From assembly GCA_963718195.1 (NCBI GenBank), contig CAVQYQ010000006.1:620001-684000 (forward strand): 64,000 nucleotides of DNA, written 5' to 3'. The translations under genes were made by a program, and so were the position numbers. This stretch comes from MADRE3 sp963718195 (GTDB lineage: Bacteria; Desulfobacterota; Desulfobulbia; Desulfobulbales; Desulfocapsaceae). Below are positions 45,444 to 54,781 of this stretch, one piece after another. The first letter of the stretch is position 1. Every line of letters begins with the position of its first letter. The notes under the pieces were generated by a model that saw only the letters and a program-made list of their open reading frames with translations, made no database searches and was not told the DNA's origin.

Positions 45444-46514
45444 CTAATCCTGGTCCGACCCTTCTGATTCGTGTTGCAGCAGCTGTTTTTTCCGATCAAC
45501 CCCCCAGCGATAACCGCTGATCCGGCCATCCTTACCGATCACGCGGTGACAGGGGATAACCACAGCAAGTCTGTTCGCCCCGCAGGCACCGGCCACGGCA
45601 CGCACCGCCTGCGGATTGCCAAGCTGTTCGGCAATTTCTGAGTAGCTCTTTGTTTCTCCCGGCCGTATCTGCCTGAGGATATTCCACACTTTCTGTTGAA
45701 ATACCGTCCCCTGGATATCGAGCGGAACCTCGAGGTCATCATCCGATCTGTCAATAAAGGCAACGACCTTGTCAATAAGTGAGGTGAAGTCGTCGTCTCC
45801 TTTTAACAGCTGTGCCCTTGGAAATCGTTGGCGCAGGAGAAGGGGCAACTCCTCCGGCGAATCACTAAATTCGATGGAACAGATGCCCTTTGCAGAGCTG
45901 GCCACAATTACCCAGCCAAGGAAGCAGCGGCTGATACCATAGGTAATGGTCATTGAAGCACCCCCAGTTTTTATGTCTTTTGGTTTGATGCCAGCCTGTC
46001 TGCCCATTTTTTCATATACCCTGCTCGGGGAGCTGAATCCAGATTGGTAAATTGCCTCGGTTACAGAGCTGCCGGACAGAAGCGTGTGTTTAAAACGCTG
46101 TAACTGGTGGGCGACACCATATTGTTTCGGCGTGATGCCGACAATTCTTTTAAAAAGGCGATGAAAATGAGAAGTGCTGAGGCCGGCATGCTCTGCCAGT
46201 TCTTGCAGTGGTGGCGGTTTTTCGGTTTGCTCAAGGCGTCTGCAGCTTTCAATGACGAGCTTGAGCGCTGCAGATGTTTTTCCCTCAACTGGCCTGCATC
46301 GCTTGCAGGGGTTGAATCCTTGGTCCAGAGCATCCTGGAAACTGACAAAAAATATAACGTTTTTACGAAGAGGCAATCGTGATGAACAGCCAGGACGGCA
46401 GAAGATGTACGTTGAGGTGACGCCATAGAAAAAGAAGCCCTCAGCATCCTTGTTCCGGTTTTTAAGGGCAGTCCAGCGTGCCTCATCTGTGCAAAACGGT
46501 CTGTGGTCGTTCAT
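45444..46514 (-). CDS. ada: Ada bifunctional DNA-alkylation regulator and methyltransferase
   Basis: A 356-residue protein with three domains: an N-terminal zinc domain with cysteines in FCRPGCSSR and CKRC that accepts methyl from phosphotriesters, an AraC-type HTH (ELAEHAGLSTSHFHRLFKR), and the C-terminal O6-methylguanine methyltransferase with active Cys in IPCHRVIGKDG. Methylated Ada activates its own and other repair genes. It is monocistronic and converges on the cytochrome gene. Confidence 0.95.
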   Translation of the reverse strand: MNDHRPFCTDEARWTALKNRNKDAEGFFFYGVTSTYIFCRPGCSSRLPLRKNVIFFVSFQDALDQGFNPCKRCRPVEGKTSAALKLVIESCRRLEQTEKPPPLQELAEHAGLSTSHFHRLFKRIVGITPKQYGVAHQLQRFKHTLLSGSSVTEAIYQSGFSSPSRVYEKMGRQAGIKPKDIKTGGASMTITYGISRCFLGWVIVASSAKGICSIEFSDSPEELPLLLRQRFPRAQLLKGDDDFTSLIDKVVAFIDRSDDDLEVPLDIQGTVFQQKVWNILRQIRPGETKSYSEIAEQLGNPQAVRAVAGACGANRLAVVIPCHRVIGKDGRISGYRWGVDRKKQLLQHESEGSDQD

Positions 46515-46790
46515 CGTAAACCAATGGGTTTTCTGCCCTGGTAATCCTGGGAGCTATTTCAGTTTTTATCATCTTGTCTGACACAACGAGCCTTGTGCAA
46601 AACGCTCACAACAACAATATAAGGGATGGCAGTGATAAAAACACTCCGCTTCTTGCTCTGTAATTATTTTATAGAGAGGTTGTGATACAGATCTATTGCA
46701 GAAATACAATCGAGTGCGATGGCATTCCTGCGATAGCGTGGAGGGGATGATGCGCTTTGACGAAGCGGGGAATTAGCTGGACGGGAAGGC

Positions 46791-47105
46791 TCAGAGTACC
46801 TTGTCCCTTATTTTGTCCCACACGGCGGCAACACCTTCTGAAAAACCATCTGCATACTGGTCGTGATTAAATGATTCAGGCTCTTTTTGGGCCAGCTCTG
46901 CTGCCGAACTTTCAATTTGGCTTAAGAGCTCAGGATCCAGTTTTTTAACCGTATCGCTTAATGATTCGTAGGTAACAGCGAATGTCTTTCTGACCATGTG
47001 CATATCGCTGATGGCGATAAACGGTTCGTAGTCGATACGCTCCTCGGAGATGAAGCGCTCAGCATCTTTTTTCCCCAACTCGATTGATGATGTTGGTTTA
47101 TTCAT
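46791..47105 (-). CDS. hypothetical protein
   Basis: A 104-residue acidic, largely helical protein without signal or membrane segment and with no family I recognise. Notable segments are EERIDYEPFIAISDMHMVRKTF and FSEGVAAVWDKIRDKVL. It lies downstream of the NorD-like VWA gene on the same strand with a 143-base gap, so it may or may not be part of that unit. Confidence 0.6.
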   Translation of the reverse strand: MNKPTSSIELGKKDAERFISEERIDYEPFIAISDMHMVRKTFAVTYESLSDTVKKLDPELLSQIESSAAELAQKEPESFNHDQYADGFSEGVAAVWDKIRDKVL

Positions 47106-47248
47106 TCTATTTCCCGGTAGATGTCGATAGTTTCAGGGTAAAATGTATCGCTTGACGTTACAGACAGTTTCAGAAAATGTAAACCATTTCTATTAGAGAG
47201 GGTCGATTTAGCCGGATATATTCCGTAAATCGCCAACTCATCTATCCC

Positions 47249-49489
47249 CTAGCGGGTAAGGAGCCGGTAGATTTCAGTCAGCCGGGAAGGGAGCAGCTCA
47301 ACCTTGGGGACAAATGCGTAATTTCCTTTTCCAAAGAGGTACTCGAGGTAATCATGGGCCTCTTTGTCAATCGTTATACAGTATGGCTGTATCCCTTCGC
47401 CTTTAGCCTCTGCCAGGGCTTTTCTCGTATCCTCGATAGCATACTGGTTTTTGTAGTCATCATAATCTTCAGGTTTGCCGTCTGAAAGAATGACCAGAAG
47501 TCTGGTTTTTGTATCGACCGTTTTGAAGTGCTTGATCATGTGACGGATCGGAGGACCCATCCGGGTATACTCTTTGGGGCCAATAGCTGCAAGTCGACCT
47601 TTTACATCATCTTCGTATCGATCTGATATATCTTTTATTTTATAGACTTCTGAGCGCATTCGCCGCATTCCGGAGAAACCGTATATCCCATATTGGTCCC
47701 CAACTATTTCCATTGCCTCGCAGAGCAGGAGCAAGGCCTCCTTGATCGAATTTCCCACCCATCCTTCGGTTGAATTTGACATGTCGACGAGGAACAGGGT
47801 AGAAATGCTCCGCTGGTCCCTGACAAGCTGAACAAAGAGGTTCTCTGAGGGGGATAATCCGGCACTCTGGTCGCCAAGTGCATCGATAAGCGCATCCAGG
47901 TCTATGTCATCTCCCGACCGCCTGCGCCGAACAAATCGCTCCTGGGTATTCATGAACTCAAACTGGCGTTTGATTTTCTGCAATTGTCCATGATACTTTT
48001 TCAGGGTCAAGGGGATAAAGTCCGATTGTACCCCCCTCAATGTCCTTTCTCTCAGGCTGCACCAGTTTTTTCTATAACCTTGTCTGCGATAATCCCACTC
48101 GTCGTAGGGCAAAAAATCGCTGGTGACCGAGCCGTCACTGTCACGCTCACCGCTGGCGTTGTTTCTCCCCCCGGCTGAAATCCCAAAAGCCGAGGAGACG
48201 TAACTTTCGGGTAAAGAGCCGAGATCATTCTGTATGTCTCTGACAAGGTCGAGTATATTGTCCGGCAGCTGTATGGATTTGTTGTCGATGACAAGTTGGT
48301 GTGATGTCTGCATTGCTCTGTCATCGCTGACGGTTTTGCTGAGCTGAATCCGTGCGCTGCTGATCGATTCTGCCCTGTTGTCCAGCGCGGGAGAATCTCC
48401 GGTACCATCCACCTGGTTGGAAAGAAAATCGCCAAATACTGTCTCAAACTTCTTTTTATTGTGGTCAACCCGTTTTTCAAAGACCACTCTTGATTCATCG
48501 ACTCTGAAGCGATCCATGAACGGTAGAAAGGAGAACGGCTCATATCTGCCACTCATCTGATCGATCTGGCGATACAACAGATCTATGACCCCCGGTGATT
48601 GATTGGCATCTGCAGGCAGCTCAACATTTACTGACAGTGGCGGAGCATCTGAAAAGACATCATACAAATACTGCTCTACTACCCTGTTCTTTGCGTGTCT
48701 TTCTCCGGGACGCTCCTGCAGCAGCTGGGTGATGAGCGGTGCCGCCTGGCGAACCAGGCCGGGGTACTCATCTTTGAGGAAAATAAAGATCCTGCCAAGC
48801 TCAACCACCTGGTAAATATCCTGGGCGAGGGCCTGGTCCTCGTATCGCTCGAGAAACAGATCAGGTTGGTGTTTGTCCTGCAGACTGGAGCCAGGGGGTC
48901 CTCCCTGCTGAGAAAAGAGGTGTCGTCCCAGCGTGCCAAGACTGATAAATCCGCACTGCAGGGCAATGACAAATTTAAAAAAGAGAAGGTTATCTCTCTG
49001 ATCCGGGAAAAGATCAATTTTTTCCGGCAGGTATATGTATTCGGTATCTGTGTAGACTTCCCTGGATTCCCGCAGTATCAGGTCAATACCTGAGAGTCCC
49101 TGGGCGAAGGGTGTAAAGCGGGCCATCTGGTCCTTGAGAACAACACTATTTTCTTTTTTCTGAGCCGCGACAGCCTTCATGTCCGACTCGGCCATGAAGG
49201 CGCGTGCATCAACAAGTCCGCCAGTCTCGTAGTGATCGAGTATCTGCCTCAACCATTCAGCCAGGTCCTGCTGAGAAATGTCACCGGCCTGTTTCACCCC
49301 TTCTTTGAGAACGGAATGGCAAAGATTTTGACTGATCGGCCAGACGGTGGGGACAACCTGGAGCAGAGCTAACTGCTGCTCTTCATCCAGTTCTTCAATC
49401 TCAAGAAAGATCTCTTCAAATTCCCATTCGTTTGGCTGTGCGGGAAAGACCTGTTCTGAAAAATAATCCTTTAATTCGAGGTAGTGCAT
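47249..49489 (-). CDS. NorD/CbbO-type VWA domain protein
   Basis: A 746-residue protein. The N-terminal 500 residues are helical and poorly conserved. The C-terminal VWA domain starts near 570 with a complete metal site DMSNSTEGW (DXSXS) and later LVILSDGKPEDYDDYK. Such proteins partner with CbbQ/NorQ/MoxR ATPases to activate metalloenzymes such as nitric oxide reductase or RubisCO. The ATPase gene lies 39 bases upstream on the same strand. No such metalloenzyme is in the window, so the client is unknown. Confidence 0.92.
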   Translation of the reverse strand: MHYLELKDYFSEQVFPAQPNEWEFEEIFLEIEELDEEQQLALLQVVPTVWPISQNLCHSVLKEGVKQAGDISQQDLAEWLRQILDHYETGGLVDARAFMAESDMKAVAAQKKENSVVLKDQMARFTPFAQGLSGIDLILRESREVYTDTEYIYLPEKIDLFPDQRDNLLFFKFVIALQCGFISLGTLGRHLFSQQGGPPGSSLQDKHQPDLFLERYEDQALAQDIYQVVELGRIFIFLKDEYPGLVRQAAPLITQLLQERPGERHAKNRVVEQYLYDVFSDAPPLSVNVELPADANQSPGVIDLLYRQIDQMSGRYEPFSFLPFMDRFRVDESRVVFEKRVDHNKKKFETVFGDFLSNQVDGTGDSPALDNRAESISSARIQLSKTVSDDRAMQTSHQLVIDNKSIQLPDNILDLVRDIQNDLGSLPESYVSSAFGISAGGRNNASGERDSDGSVTSDFLPYDEWDYRRQGYRKNWCSLRERTLRGVQSDFIPLTLKKYHGQLQKIKRQFEFMNTQERFVRRRRSGDDIDLDALIDALGDQSAGLSPSENLFVQLVRDQRSISTLFLVDMSNSTEGWVGNSIKEALLLLCEAMEIVGDQYGIYGFSGMRRMRSEVYKIKDISDRYEDDVKGRLAAIGPKEYTRMGPPIRHMIKHFKTVDTKTRLLVILSDGKPEDYDDYKNQYAIEDTRKALAEAKGEGIQPYCITIDKEAHDYLEYLFGKGNYAFVPKVELLPSRLTEIYRLLTR

Positions 49490-49528
49490 GTTCGCAGGTT
49501 ATATTCCACTCGTGTGGTTAATCCATGG

Positions 49529-50356
49529 TTAAAAGAGTGCCTCAGCCATATCCTCGATGGCGGCGATGAGGTGGGGGTCGTCGGTTAAACTCTGGATAAT
49601 TCCGGCTTTGCACGCCTCCGGAACGGGCACGCCCGATGTGTGCAATTGTGCTGCCTGGATTAGCAGGCGTGTGGACGCTCCTTCGGCGAGGCCCGAGTCT
49701 TTCAGGCCACGCGTCATGGTCGCCAGTTTTACCAGTTTTGATGCAAGGACCAGGTCAATTCCGCCTTCTTTTTGGACAATCATCTCTTCTTGTTTAATCT
49801 CCGGGTAATCAAAGGCAAGAGATACAAAACGCTGCCTGGTCGATGTTTTTAAGTCTTTGACCACACTCTGGTATCCGGGGTTATAGGAGACCCCGAGCAT
49901 GAAGGTCGGAGGTGCCGTCAGTATTTGTCCCAGCTTTTCAATCGGCAGTTCGCGTCGATCATCCCCCAGCGGGTGGATAACGACGGTCGTATCCTTCCTG
50001 GCTTCTACAATTTCATCCAGATAGCAGATTGCACCATGCCGTACGGCAAGGGTGAGCGGGCCGTCAACCCAGACAGCCTCATTTCTTTTGACGAGATAGC
50101 GGCCCACGAGGTCCGAGGTTGACAGGTCGTCATGGCAGGATACCGTAATCAGCGGTCTGGCCAGTTTCCAGGCGAGATACTGCATAAATCTGGTCTTTCC
50201 ACAGCCGGTCGGTCCTTTGAGCAGTATCGGCAGTTGATTGTCATAGGCAGCCAGGGCGAGATCAACCTCATTTCCCTGCGATAGGTAAAATGGTTCATCA
50301 GTGATTCGGTGCTCTTCAATGCGTTGCTGGTATATTTTTTCCATTCCTCTAACCAA
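49529..50356 (-). CDS. CbbQ/NirQ/NorQ-type AAA ATPase
   Basis: A 275-residue AAA+ protein: Walker A GPTGCGKTRF near 47-56, Walker B AICYLDEIVEA, then LGVSYNPGYQ with sensor 1, and the C-terminal MTRGLKDSGLAEGASTRLLI motif that marks the CbbQ/NorQ group. It powers the VWA partner downstream. The start is probably TTG 50356, with GAGGTGG upstream; ATG 50344 has a site too close to it. Confidence 0.92.
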   Translation of the reverse strand: MVRGMEKIYQQRIEEHRITDEPFYLSQGNEVDLALAAYDNQLPILLKGPTGCGKTRFMQYLAWKLARPLITVSCHDDLSTSDLVGRYLVKRNEAVWVDGPLTLAVRHGAICYLDEIVEARKDTTVVIHPLGDDRRELPIEKLGQILTAPPTFMLGVSYNPGYQSVVKDLKTSTRQRFVSLAFDYPEIKQEEMIVQKEGGIDLVLASKLVKLATMTRGLKDSGLAEGASTRLLIQAAQLHTSGVPVPEACKAGIIQSLTDDPHLIAAIEDMAEALF

Positions 50357-50668
50357 AAGACCACCTCTATATTTCTTGGAAAATCATGGAACAACGATCT
50401 CCGCTGTCGCTTTCAATGGTTAGAATATAGGTCTGCGGGAATAGGATTCAAGTGAGAGAAGTTCTCAATAACCAGATTAGACAGGAAGTGACGTCGAAAA
50501 AGCAGGAGCTGTCAGTTGCAGCAGGGGTTGGATTTCAGTTGTTTTCGGTAGACAGAGGAAGTGGGTCAGGCGGGTCTGATACTCTGCCTGAGGAAACGAA
50601 GCGACGCCCGTGTCCATGGGGGACAGGGGCGCCTGGTGTGTTCTATGGAACGAACGGTTGAAGGTCAA
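50357..50668. other. 312-bp region with strong hairpin, no gene
   Basis: Between the end of the psp operon and the CbbQ-type gene. A 13-bp imperfect stem (50603-50615 with 50621-50633, five-base loop) lies about 35 bases after the pspC stop and may end psp transcription, though no clear T run follows. Several short frames are present but none convincing. Confidence 0.45.
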
Positions 50669-51046
50669 TCAAGAGTTGAATTTCCGTTCCCATTCATACT
50701 CCCGACCGGTGACGGTATCTTCCATCCGGCGGATACGCCTTTCGAGATCATGGAATTTCTTTTTGAGTCTCTGGGCAGCGTTCCTCGGTGAATGGGCATA
50801 GCTGTCGTAGAATTCCTGCTCGTCGTCATTGCTGACCGAGTGGATTGGTGCCGGTTTCATCAGCAGGGCTGCTACCAAATAGATGCCGATAACCGGCCAG
50901 AACCCACTGAGTAGAAAGACGATGACCATACCGATTCTGATCCAGAAAACCGAAAAATCAAAATAGTTGGCTATCCCTTTGCAGACGCCAAGGATAACGC
51001 CATCCCTGGCTCTATAAATTCCTCCCCTGTTGCTAGATCGTGTCAT
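50669..51046 (-). CDS. pspC: PspC domain protein
   Basis: A 125-residue protein. The PspC domain covers residues 5-65 (IYRARDGVILGVCKGIANYF, then a helix WIRIGMVIVFLLSGFWPVIG). The C-terminal part is a charged coiled coil (NAAQRLKKKFHDLERRI). It sits in the inner membrane and with PspB relays membrane stress to PspA. It overlaps pspB by four bases. Confidence 0.92.
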   Translation of the reverse strand: MTRSSNRGGIYRARDGVILGVCKGIANYFDFSVFWIRIGMVIVFLLSGFWPVIGIYLVAALLMKPAPIHSVSNDDEQEFYDSYAHSPRNAAQRLKKKFHDLERRIRRMEDTVTGREYEWERKFNS

Positions 51047-51294
51047 TTCTTATCTCCATTTTTGCTGTGACCGTCCATGAGGATGGTCTCCAGGGCTTCA
51101 ATCCTTTTTTCCATACGGTCAAGGCCCTGATATATTTCCTGTATCATCGTAGCCTCCTCTTTATTCGCTGCACGCGAAGAGCTCGAAAGGCCCGAGTGTC
51201 TCATTTTGATAATAACAAGTACGGTTCCGCAAAGCAGACCCGCCATGCTGACTATCGACCCAAAAACGATGGCTACAATAACGACTGTATTCAT
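51043..51294 (-). CDS. pspB: PspB-like membrane protein
   Basis: An 83-residue protein with one N-terminal helix (VVIVAIVFGSIVSMAGLLCG) and a cytoplasmic coiled coil (IYQGLDRMEKRIEALETIL) that matches PspB layout. Position between pspA and pspC supports it. Overlaps pspC by ATGA. Confidence 0.82.
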   Translation of the reverse strand: MNTVVIVAIVFGSIVSMAGLLCGTVLVIIKMRHSGLSSSSRAANKEEATMIQEIYQGLDRMEKRIEALETILMDGHSKNGDKK

Positions 51295-51322
51295 GGCAAC
51301 TCTATGGTTCTGTTAAAAGGTA

Positions 51323-52003
51323 TCAGCCCTCAGTTTCTTTCGTGTCACCGTAGGCAGCCGCCTTCATTTTGGCAAGCTCTTTTTCGATTTCTTCATCTGT
51401 GGCGAGATCATCAAATTCTTCATCAACGGATTTGGGTTTGCCAAAGTTTACCATGTCCGCTTCGGCTTCCATCCGGTCGATACGGCTTTCAAGGTGGTCG
51501 AATCGAGCCATGGTCTCAGAGCTGTCCATACGACGGATATCATTCTGGGCCCGCTTCTTGTTCTGAGCCTTTCTGTGTCGCTCGGCAAGTGAACGTTTCT
51601 TCTCTTTTGCACCCGCCAGTTTCCGCTCAAGCTCCTGAATGTCCTCATGGTACTGTTCAATCAGGGATGAGTGATCTAATATTTCCATATTAAGTGATTC
51701 AGCAAGTTCGGAGAAACGTCTCTTCTCAATCAGAGCCTCTCTTGCCAGGTCGTCCCTGCCCTTGTTTACCGCGAGCTCAGCGCGCTCTGCCCAGAGATTC
51801 GTGCGCTCATGCAGTTCGTCATGTTTTCGCTCAAGTTTCTTCCTGCTGGCGATAACACCGGCGCAGGATGACTTAATTTCAATAAGGGTGTCCTCCATTT
51901 CCCGAATCATCAATTTGATCATCTTGTCCGGGTCTTCTGCACTGTCAAGCATTGCATTGATGTTGGAGCTGACGATATCCCTAAAACGTGTAAAAATACC
52001 CAT
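51323..52003 (-). CDS. pspA: phage shock protein A
   Basis: A 226-residue coiled-coil protein: MGIFTRFRDIVSSNINAML is the N-terminal amphipathic helix, then LIREMEDTLIEIKSSCA and long helices. It binds stressed membrane and also holds PspF inactive. The start at 52003 has a perfect AGGAGG upstream; the frame is open 12 codons further. The psp genes are transcribed from a sigma-54 promoter. Confidence 0.95.
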   Translation of the reverse strand: MGIFTRFRDIVSSNINAMLDSAEDPDKMIKLMIREMEDTLIEIKSSCAGVIASRKKLERKHDELHERTNLWAERAELAVNKGRDDLAREALIEKRRFSELAESLNMEILDHSSLIEQYHEDIQELERKLAGAKEKKRSLAERHRKAQNKKRAQNDIRRMDSSETMARFDHLESRIDRMEAEADMVNFGKPKSVDEEFDDLATDEEIEKELAKMKAAAYGDTKETEG

Positions 52004-52042
52004 GGTAATCCTCCTGGTTTTATTGTGGTTTGGTTTCAATTA

Positions 52043-52058
52043 AGCATCAATTGTGCCA
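52043..52058 (-). promoter_or_regulatory. sigma-54 promoter of pspABC
   Basis: On the minus strand TGGCACAATTGATGCT carries the GG and GC doublets exactly 12 bases apart, matching the sigma-54 consensus except for A in place of the first T of TTGC. The expected start at about 52032 gives a leader of roughly 30 bases before pspA. Confidence 0.78.
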
Positions 52059-52190
52059 GGTTATCCAGAAGACGATTAACTGGTTAATATCAATTCATAT
52101 TTATGATTGACGCGAATATACATAGTGGTTATATTTACTATTAAATGGTAATTTAAACCCAATAAGTGGCAATTATAGCCATTCAAGTAT

Positions 52191-53210
52191 ATGTCTGATA
52201 CCTCACCATCCTACCGGGCAGAAGCGCTCGGTAATTCAGAACGATTCCTGGAGTTTCAGGAGCGGCTGTCCCGGGTTGCTCCTGTTGATCGCCCGGTTCT
52301 GCTCATTGGGGAGCGTGGCACCGGTAAAGAACTCGCGGCCCATCGACTCCATTTTCTGTCAAGACGCTGGGATGGTCCCTTTGTCACCCTCAACTGCAGC
52401 ACGCTGTCGCCGTCATTGATCGAATCAGAACTGTTTGGCCATGAGCGGGGCGCCTTTACCGGTGCCGAACAACGAAGGGTCGGTCGCTTTGAGGCGGCAC
52501 ATGGAGGAACGTTGTTCCTTGATGAGATTGGCACTATTCCGATGGAGGCACAGGAAAAAATTCTTCGAGTGGTAGAGTACAGTTCGTTTGAGCGCGTGGG
52601 CAGTTCCAGGCCGGTCGAGGTCGATGTGAGGATCGTCTGTGCAACCAATGCTGATCTCGTGGCAATGGCTGATCGAGGCCATTTCAAGCGTGACCTGCTG
52701 GATCGATTGTCTTTTGAGGTCCTCTTTCTCCCCCCACTGCGACATCGTCATGGGGATATTCTGCTGCTGGCCAACCATTTTGCAGCACGTATGGCATATG
52801 AACTTGGCGTCCCCGAGGAGATACACTTCACACCAGAAGCGCAAGCGGCCCTGGAAGCGTATCCCTGGAGAGGAAATATCAGGGAATTGAAAAATGTAGT
52901 GGAGCGGGCAGTCTACAAAGCCGACTTCGGCGAGATCGAGAGCATCGATTTCAACCCGTTCCGGTCTCCCTATCCGGTCATTGAAGATGGTGGAACCGGA
53001 GCAGCTGCTGAAACGATTCCAATCACCGCAGCGAAACCGGATGAGCCTTCATTTAAAGATGCGGTGAGCAATTTTGAAGCCAGGCTGATCCGCCAGGGTC
53101 TGGTCAAAAGTCATCATAATCAGAAAAAAGCAGCAGAGATACTGGGGCTTACCTATGATCAGTTCCGGGGGATGTATAGAAAGTATCGTCACAGGCTGCA
53201 GGCTGATTAG
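52191..53210 (+). CDS. pspF: sigma-54 activator PspF
   Basis: A 339-residue enhancer-binding protein without a receiver domain. The AAA+ domain starts at once: LLIGERGTGKELAA (Walker A), the sigma-54 contact loop GAFTGA, and GGTLFLDEIG (Walker B). A Fis-type HTH ends the protein (NQKKAAEILGLTYDQFRGM). The lack of an N-terminal regulatory domain and the divergent position to pspABC identify PspF, which PspA inhibits. Its end overlaps the convergent transporter gene by four bases. Confidence 0.95.
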   Translation: MSDTSPSYRAEALGNSERFLEFQERLSRVAPVDRPVLLIGERGTGKELAAHRLHFLSRRWDGPFVTLNCSTLSPSLIESELFGHERGAFTGAEQRRVGRFEAAHGGTLFLDEIGTIPMEAQEKILRVVEYSSFERVGSSRPVEVDVRIVCATNADLVAMADRGHFKRDLLDRLSFEVLFLPPLRHRHGDILLLANHFAARMAYELGVPEEIHFTPEAQAALEAYPWRGNIRELKNVVERAVYKADFGEIESIDFNPFRSPYPVIEDGGTGAAAETIPITAAKPDEPSFKDAVSNFEARLIRQGLVKSHHNQKKAAEILGLTYDQFRGMYRKYRHRLQAD

Positions 53211-54139
53211 TTGAAAAAAAGCAGACTGACCCCCGCTAACCCAAGGAGCAGCCCGGCCCATACACTAAAGGGCTGTTTCTGACCCTGGTACACACCAATT
53301 AACATAGCAAAAAGCGGACAGGTTGCCAGCATGGTCTGGGTGATTCCTGCGCTGGTGTACCGAAGAGAGATTTGTTGCAGCCAGATGGCGCAGAACGTTC
53401 CGATGAAGACGGCAATCAGCATCTTTACTGTCAACCGGTGGCGGCCAATAAGAGCGACAGCCTTTCTGAGAGGTTGATGATGGGTATCGCGTTGTGACAC
53501 AAATGTTCTCAGCTGCACCCACATTGTCAGAATCAGCAGTCCTGAGGCAAGCCTGAGCAGGGAACTGGCGAGCGGATCCACGTCTCCTCCGGCAAGGGCC
53601 ATTCTTGACAGGACAACACCTGCTGCCTGGGCTGTTGCGGCAATGAGGCCAAAGGATATTCCGATAAGGGACGTGGTGTAGTGGTCCTGCGAATGTGACA
53701 TTCGGATAACGAGGATGACACCGATGGTGGTGAGCAGGATGCCGCACCAGGCATAAAATGGCAGGTACTCCCGGAACAGTGCAATCGCCAGCAGGGCAGC
53801 GATAACGGGTGCAATCGACTCCAGCATCAATCCTTTCTGCGGGCCAATTCTTCTCAGACAGGCGAAATAGGCGGTATCTCCTATGCCGATGCCGATGGCT
53901 CCGCTGGTAACCAGCATTAACAGGTTGTTCGGGGAGATTGAGGAAAGGGAACCAAGACGAATATGGGCTGCTCCAAGAAGAGAACCGAGGAGCAGGATGA
54001 CAATCATGAAGCAACAGGCGGCCAACCCTTTGATCAGGTTAAGGTTAATCGCCTTGATATGAACACCGATATCGGCAAAAATAATACTTGCAACAGCCCA
54101 AAGAAGTGCGGCCGCCAGTGCGGCGATCTCTCCTGTCAT
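53207..54139 (-). CDS. EamA/DMT family transporter
   Basis: A 310-residue membrane protein with ten hydrophobic helices in two EamA repeats (ALLWAVASIIFADIG and, in the second half, ATAQAAGVVLSRMAL). Exports amino acids or other metabolites. Starts four bases after the end of the phosphatidyltransferase gene, so probably the last gene of the ynj-like operon. Confidence 0.88.
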   Translation of the reverse strand: MTGEIAALAAALLWAVASIIFADIGVHIKAINLNLIKGLAACCFMIVILLLGSLLGAAHIRLGSLSSISPNNLLMLVTSGAIGIGIGDTAYFACLRRIGPQKGLMLESIAPVIAALLAIALFREYLPFYAWCGILLTTIGVILVIRMSHSQDHYTTSLIGISFGLIAATAQAAGVVLSRMALAGGDVDPLASSLLRLASGLLILTMWVQLRTFVSQRDTHHQPLRKAVALIGRHRLTVKMLIAVFIGTFCAIWLQQISLRYTSAGITQTMLATCPLFAMLIGVYQGQKQPFSVWAGLLLGLAGVSLLFFN

Positions 54140-54142
54140 GAC

Positions 54143-54781
54143 CTATTCGCGACTGTCATCAACAGGCTGGTTGTCTGACCGTAACCTGGTGTATGAGGAG
54201 AAAATTCGTATACAGGTGGATAACCAGCAGATCCCGGTAAGAATCCAGGCGAGCGTGGTAAATGAGTCGGGAAAGAGACAGAAAAGGATAAAAAATAAAA
54301 TTGTTTCTGTACCTTCAGCTATTCCACCCAGGTAATAAAAACCTTTGTTCGGTAGCCGGAGGTTAGTCAGTTTTCGACGCTCTGCCATGATTGCATAGGC
54401 GAGAAAACTTGATCCTGTGCCCACAAAGGAGAAGATAAGAGCAGCTGCCGCAAGGGAGTTTCGACCCGGGTCTGCCAGCGCAAATCCGAAAACAATGGCC
54501 GAATAGAAAATGAAATCGAGGCAGATATCAAGGTAGGCCCCGCTGTCGGTTGCCCCTTGTATTCGGGCAAGGGTCCCATCTATGCCGTCGGCGAGCCTGT
54601 TGACAAGAATGAGGACCATCCCGGAGAGGTAATAGTGGTTGGCAATAGCTGCAGCACCGCAAATACCGGCTATGAATCCGAAGAAACTCACCTGGTCGGC
54701 TGATATGTTTTTCGAAGCCAGTCCTCTGGCCATCGATTCAAGCAGCGGTTTCGCCAGTTTCAGACTGAGGTGATCAAGCAT
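54143..54781 (-). CDS. CDP-alcohol phosphatidyltransferase, YnjF-like
   Basis: A 212-residue membrane protein with the family motif D(x2)DG(x2)AR(x8)G(x3)D(x3)D seen as ADGIDGTLARIQGATDSGAY followed by LDICLDF. It transfers a phosphatidyl or phospho-alcohol group from a CDP-alcohol. It overlaps the ABC ATPase gene by eight bases. In Escherichia coli the similar ynjF lies in the ynj cluster, and the same neighbours are found here. Confidence 0.9.
   Translation of the reverse strand: MLDHLSLKLAKPLLESMARGLASKNISADQVSFFGFIAGICGAAAIANHYYLSGMVLILVNRLADGIDGTLARIQGATDSGAYLDICLDFIFYSAIVFGFALADPGRNSLAAAALIFSFVGTGSSFLAYAIMAERRKLTNLRLPNKGFYYLGGIAEGTETILFFILFCLFPDSFTTLAWILTGICWLSTCIRIFSSYTRLRSDNQPVDDSRE

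Noticed and set aside
51040..51693. A 217-codon frame opposite pspB and pspA
   Set aside because: The psp genes are certain from sequence and order; the reverse frame is a shadow.
53265..54014. A 249-codon frame within the EamA transporter gene, same strand, other frame
   Set aside because: Its product is rich in Pro, Arg, His and Cys as expected of an out-of-frame reading; the transporter frame has ten hydrophobic helices.
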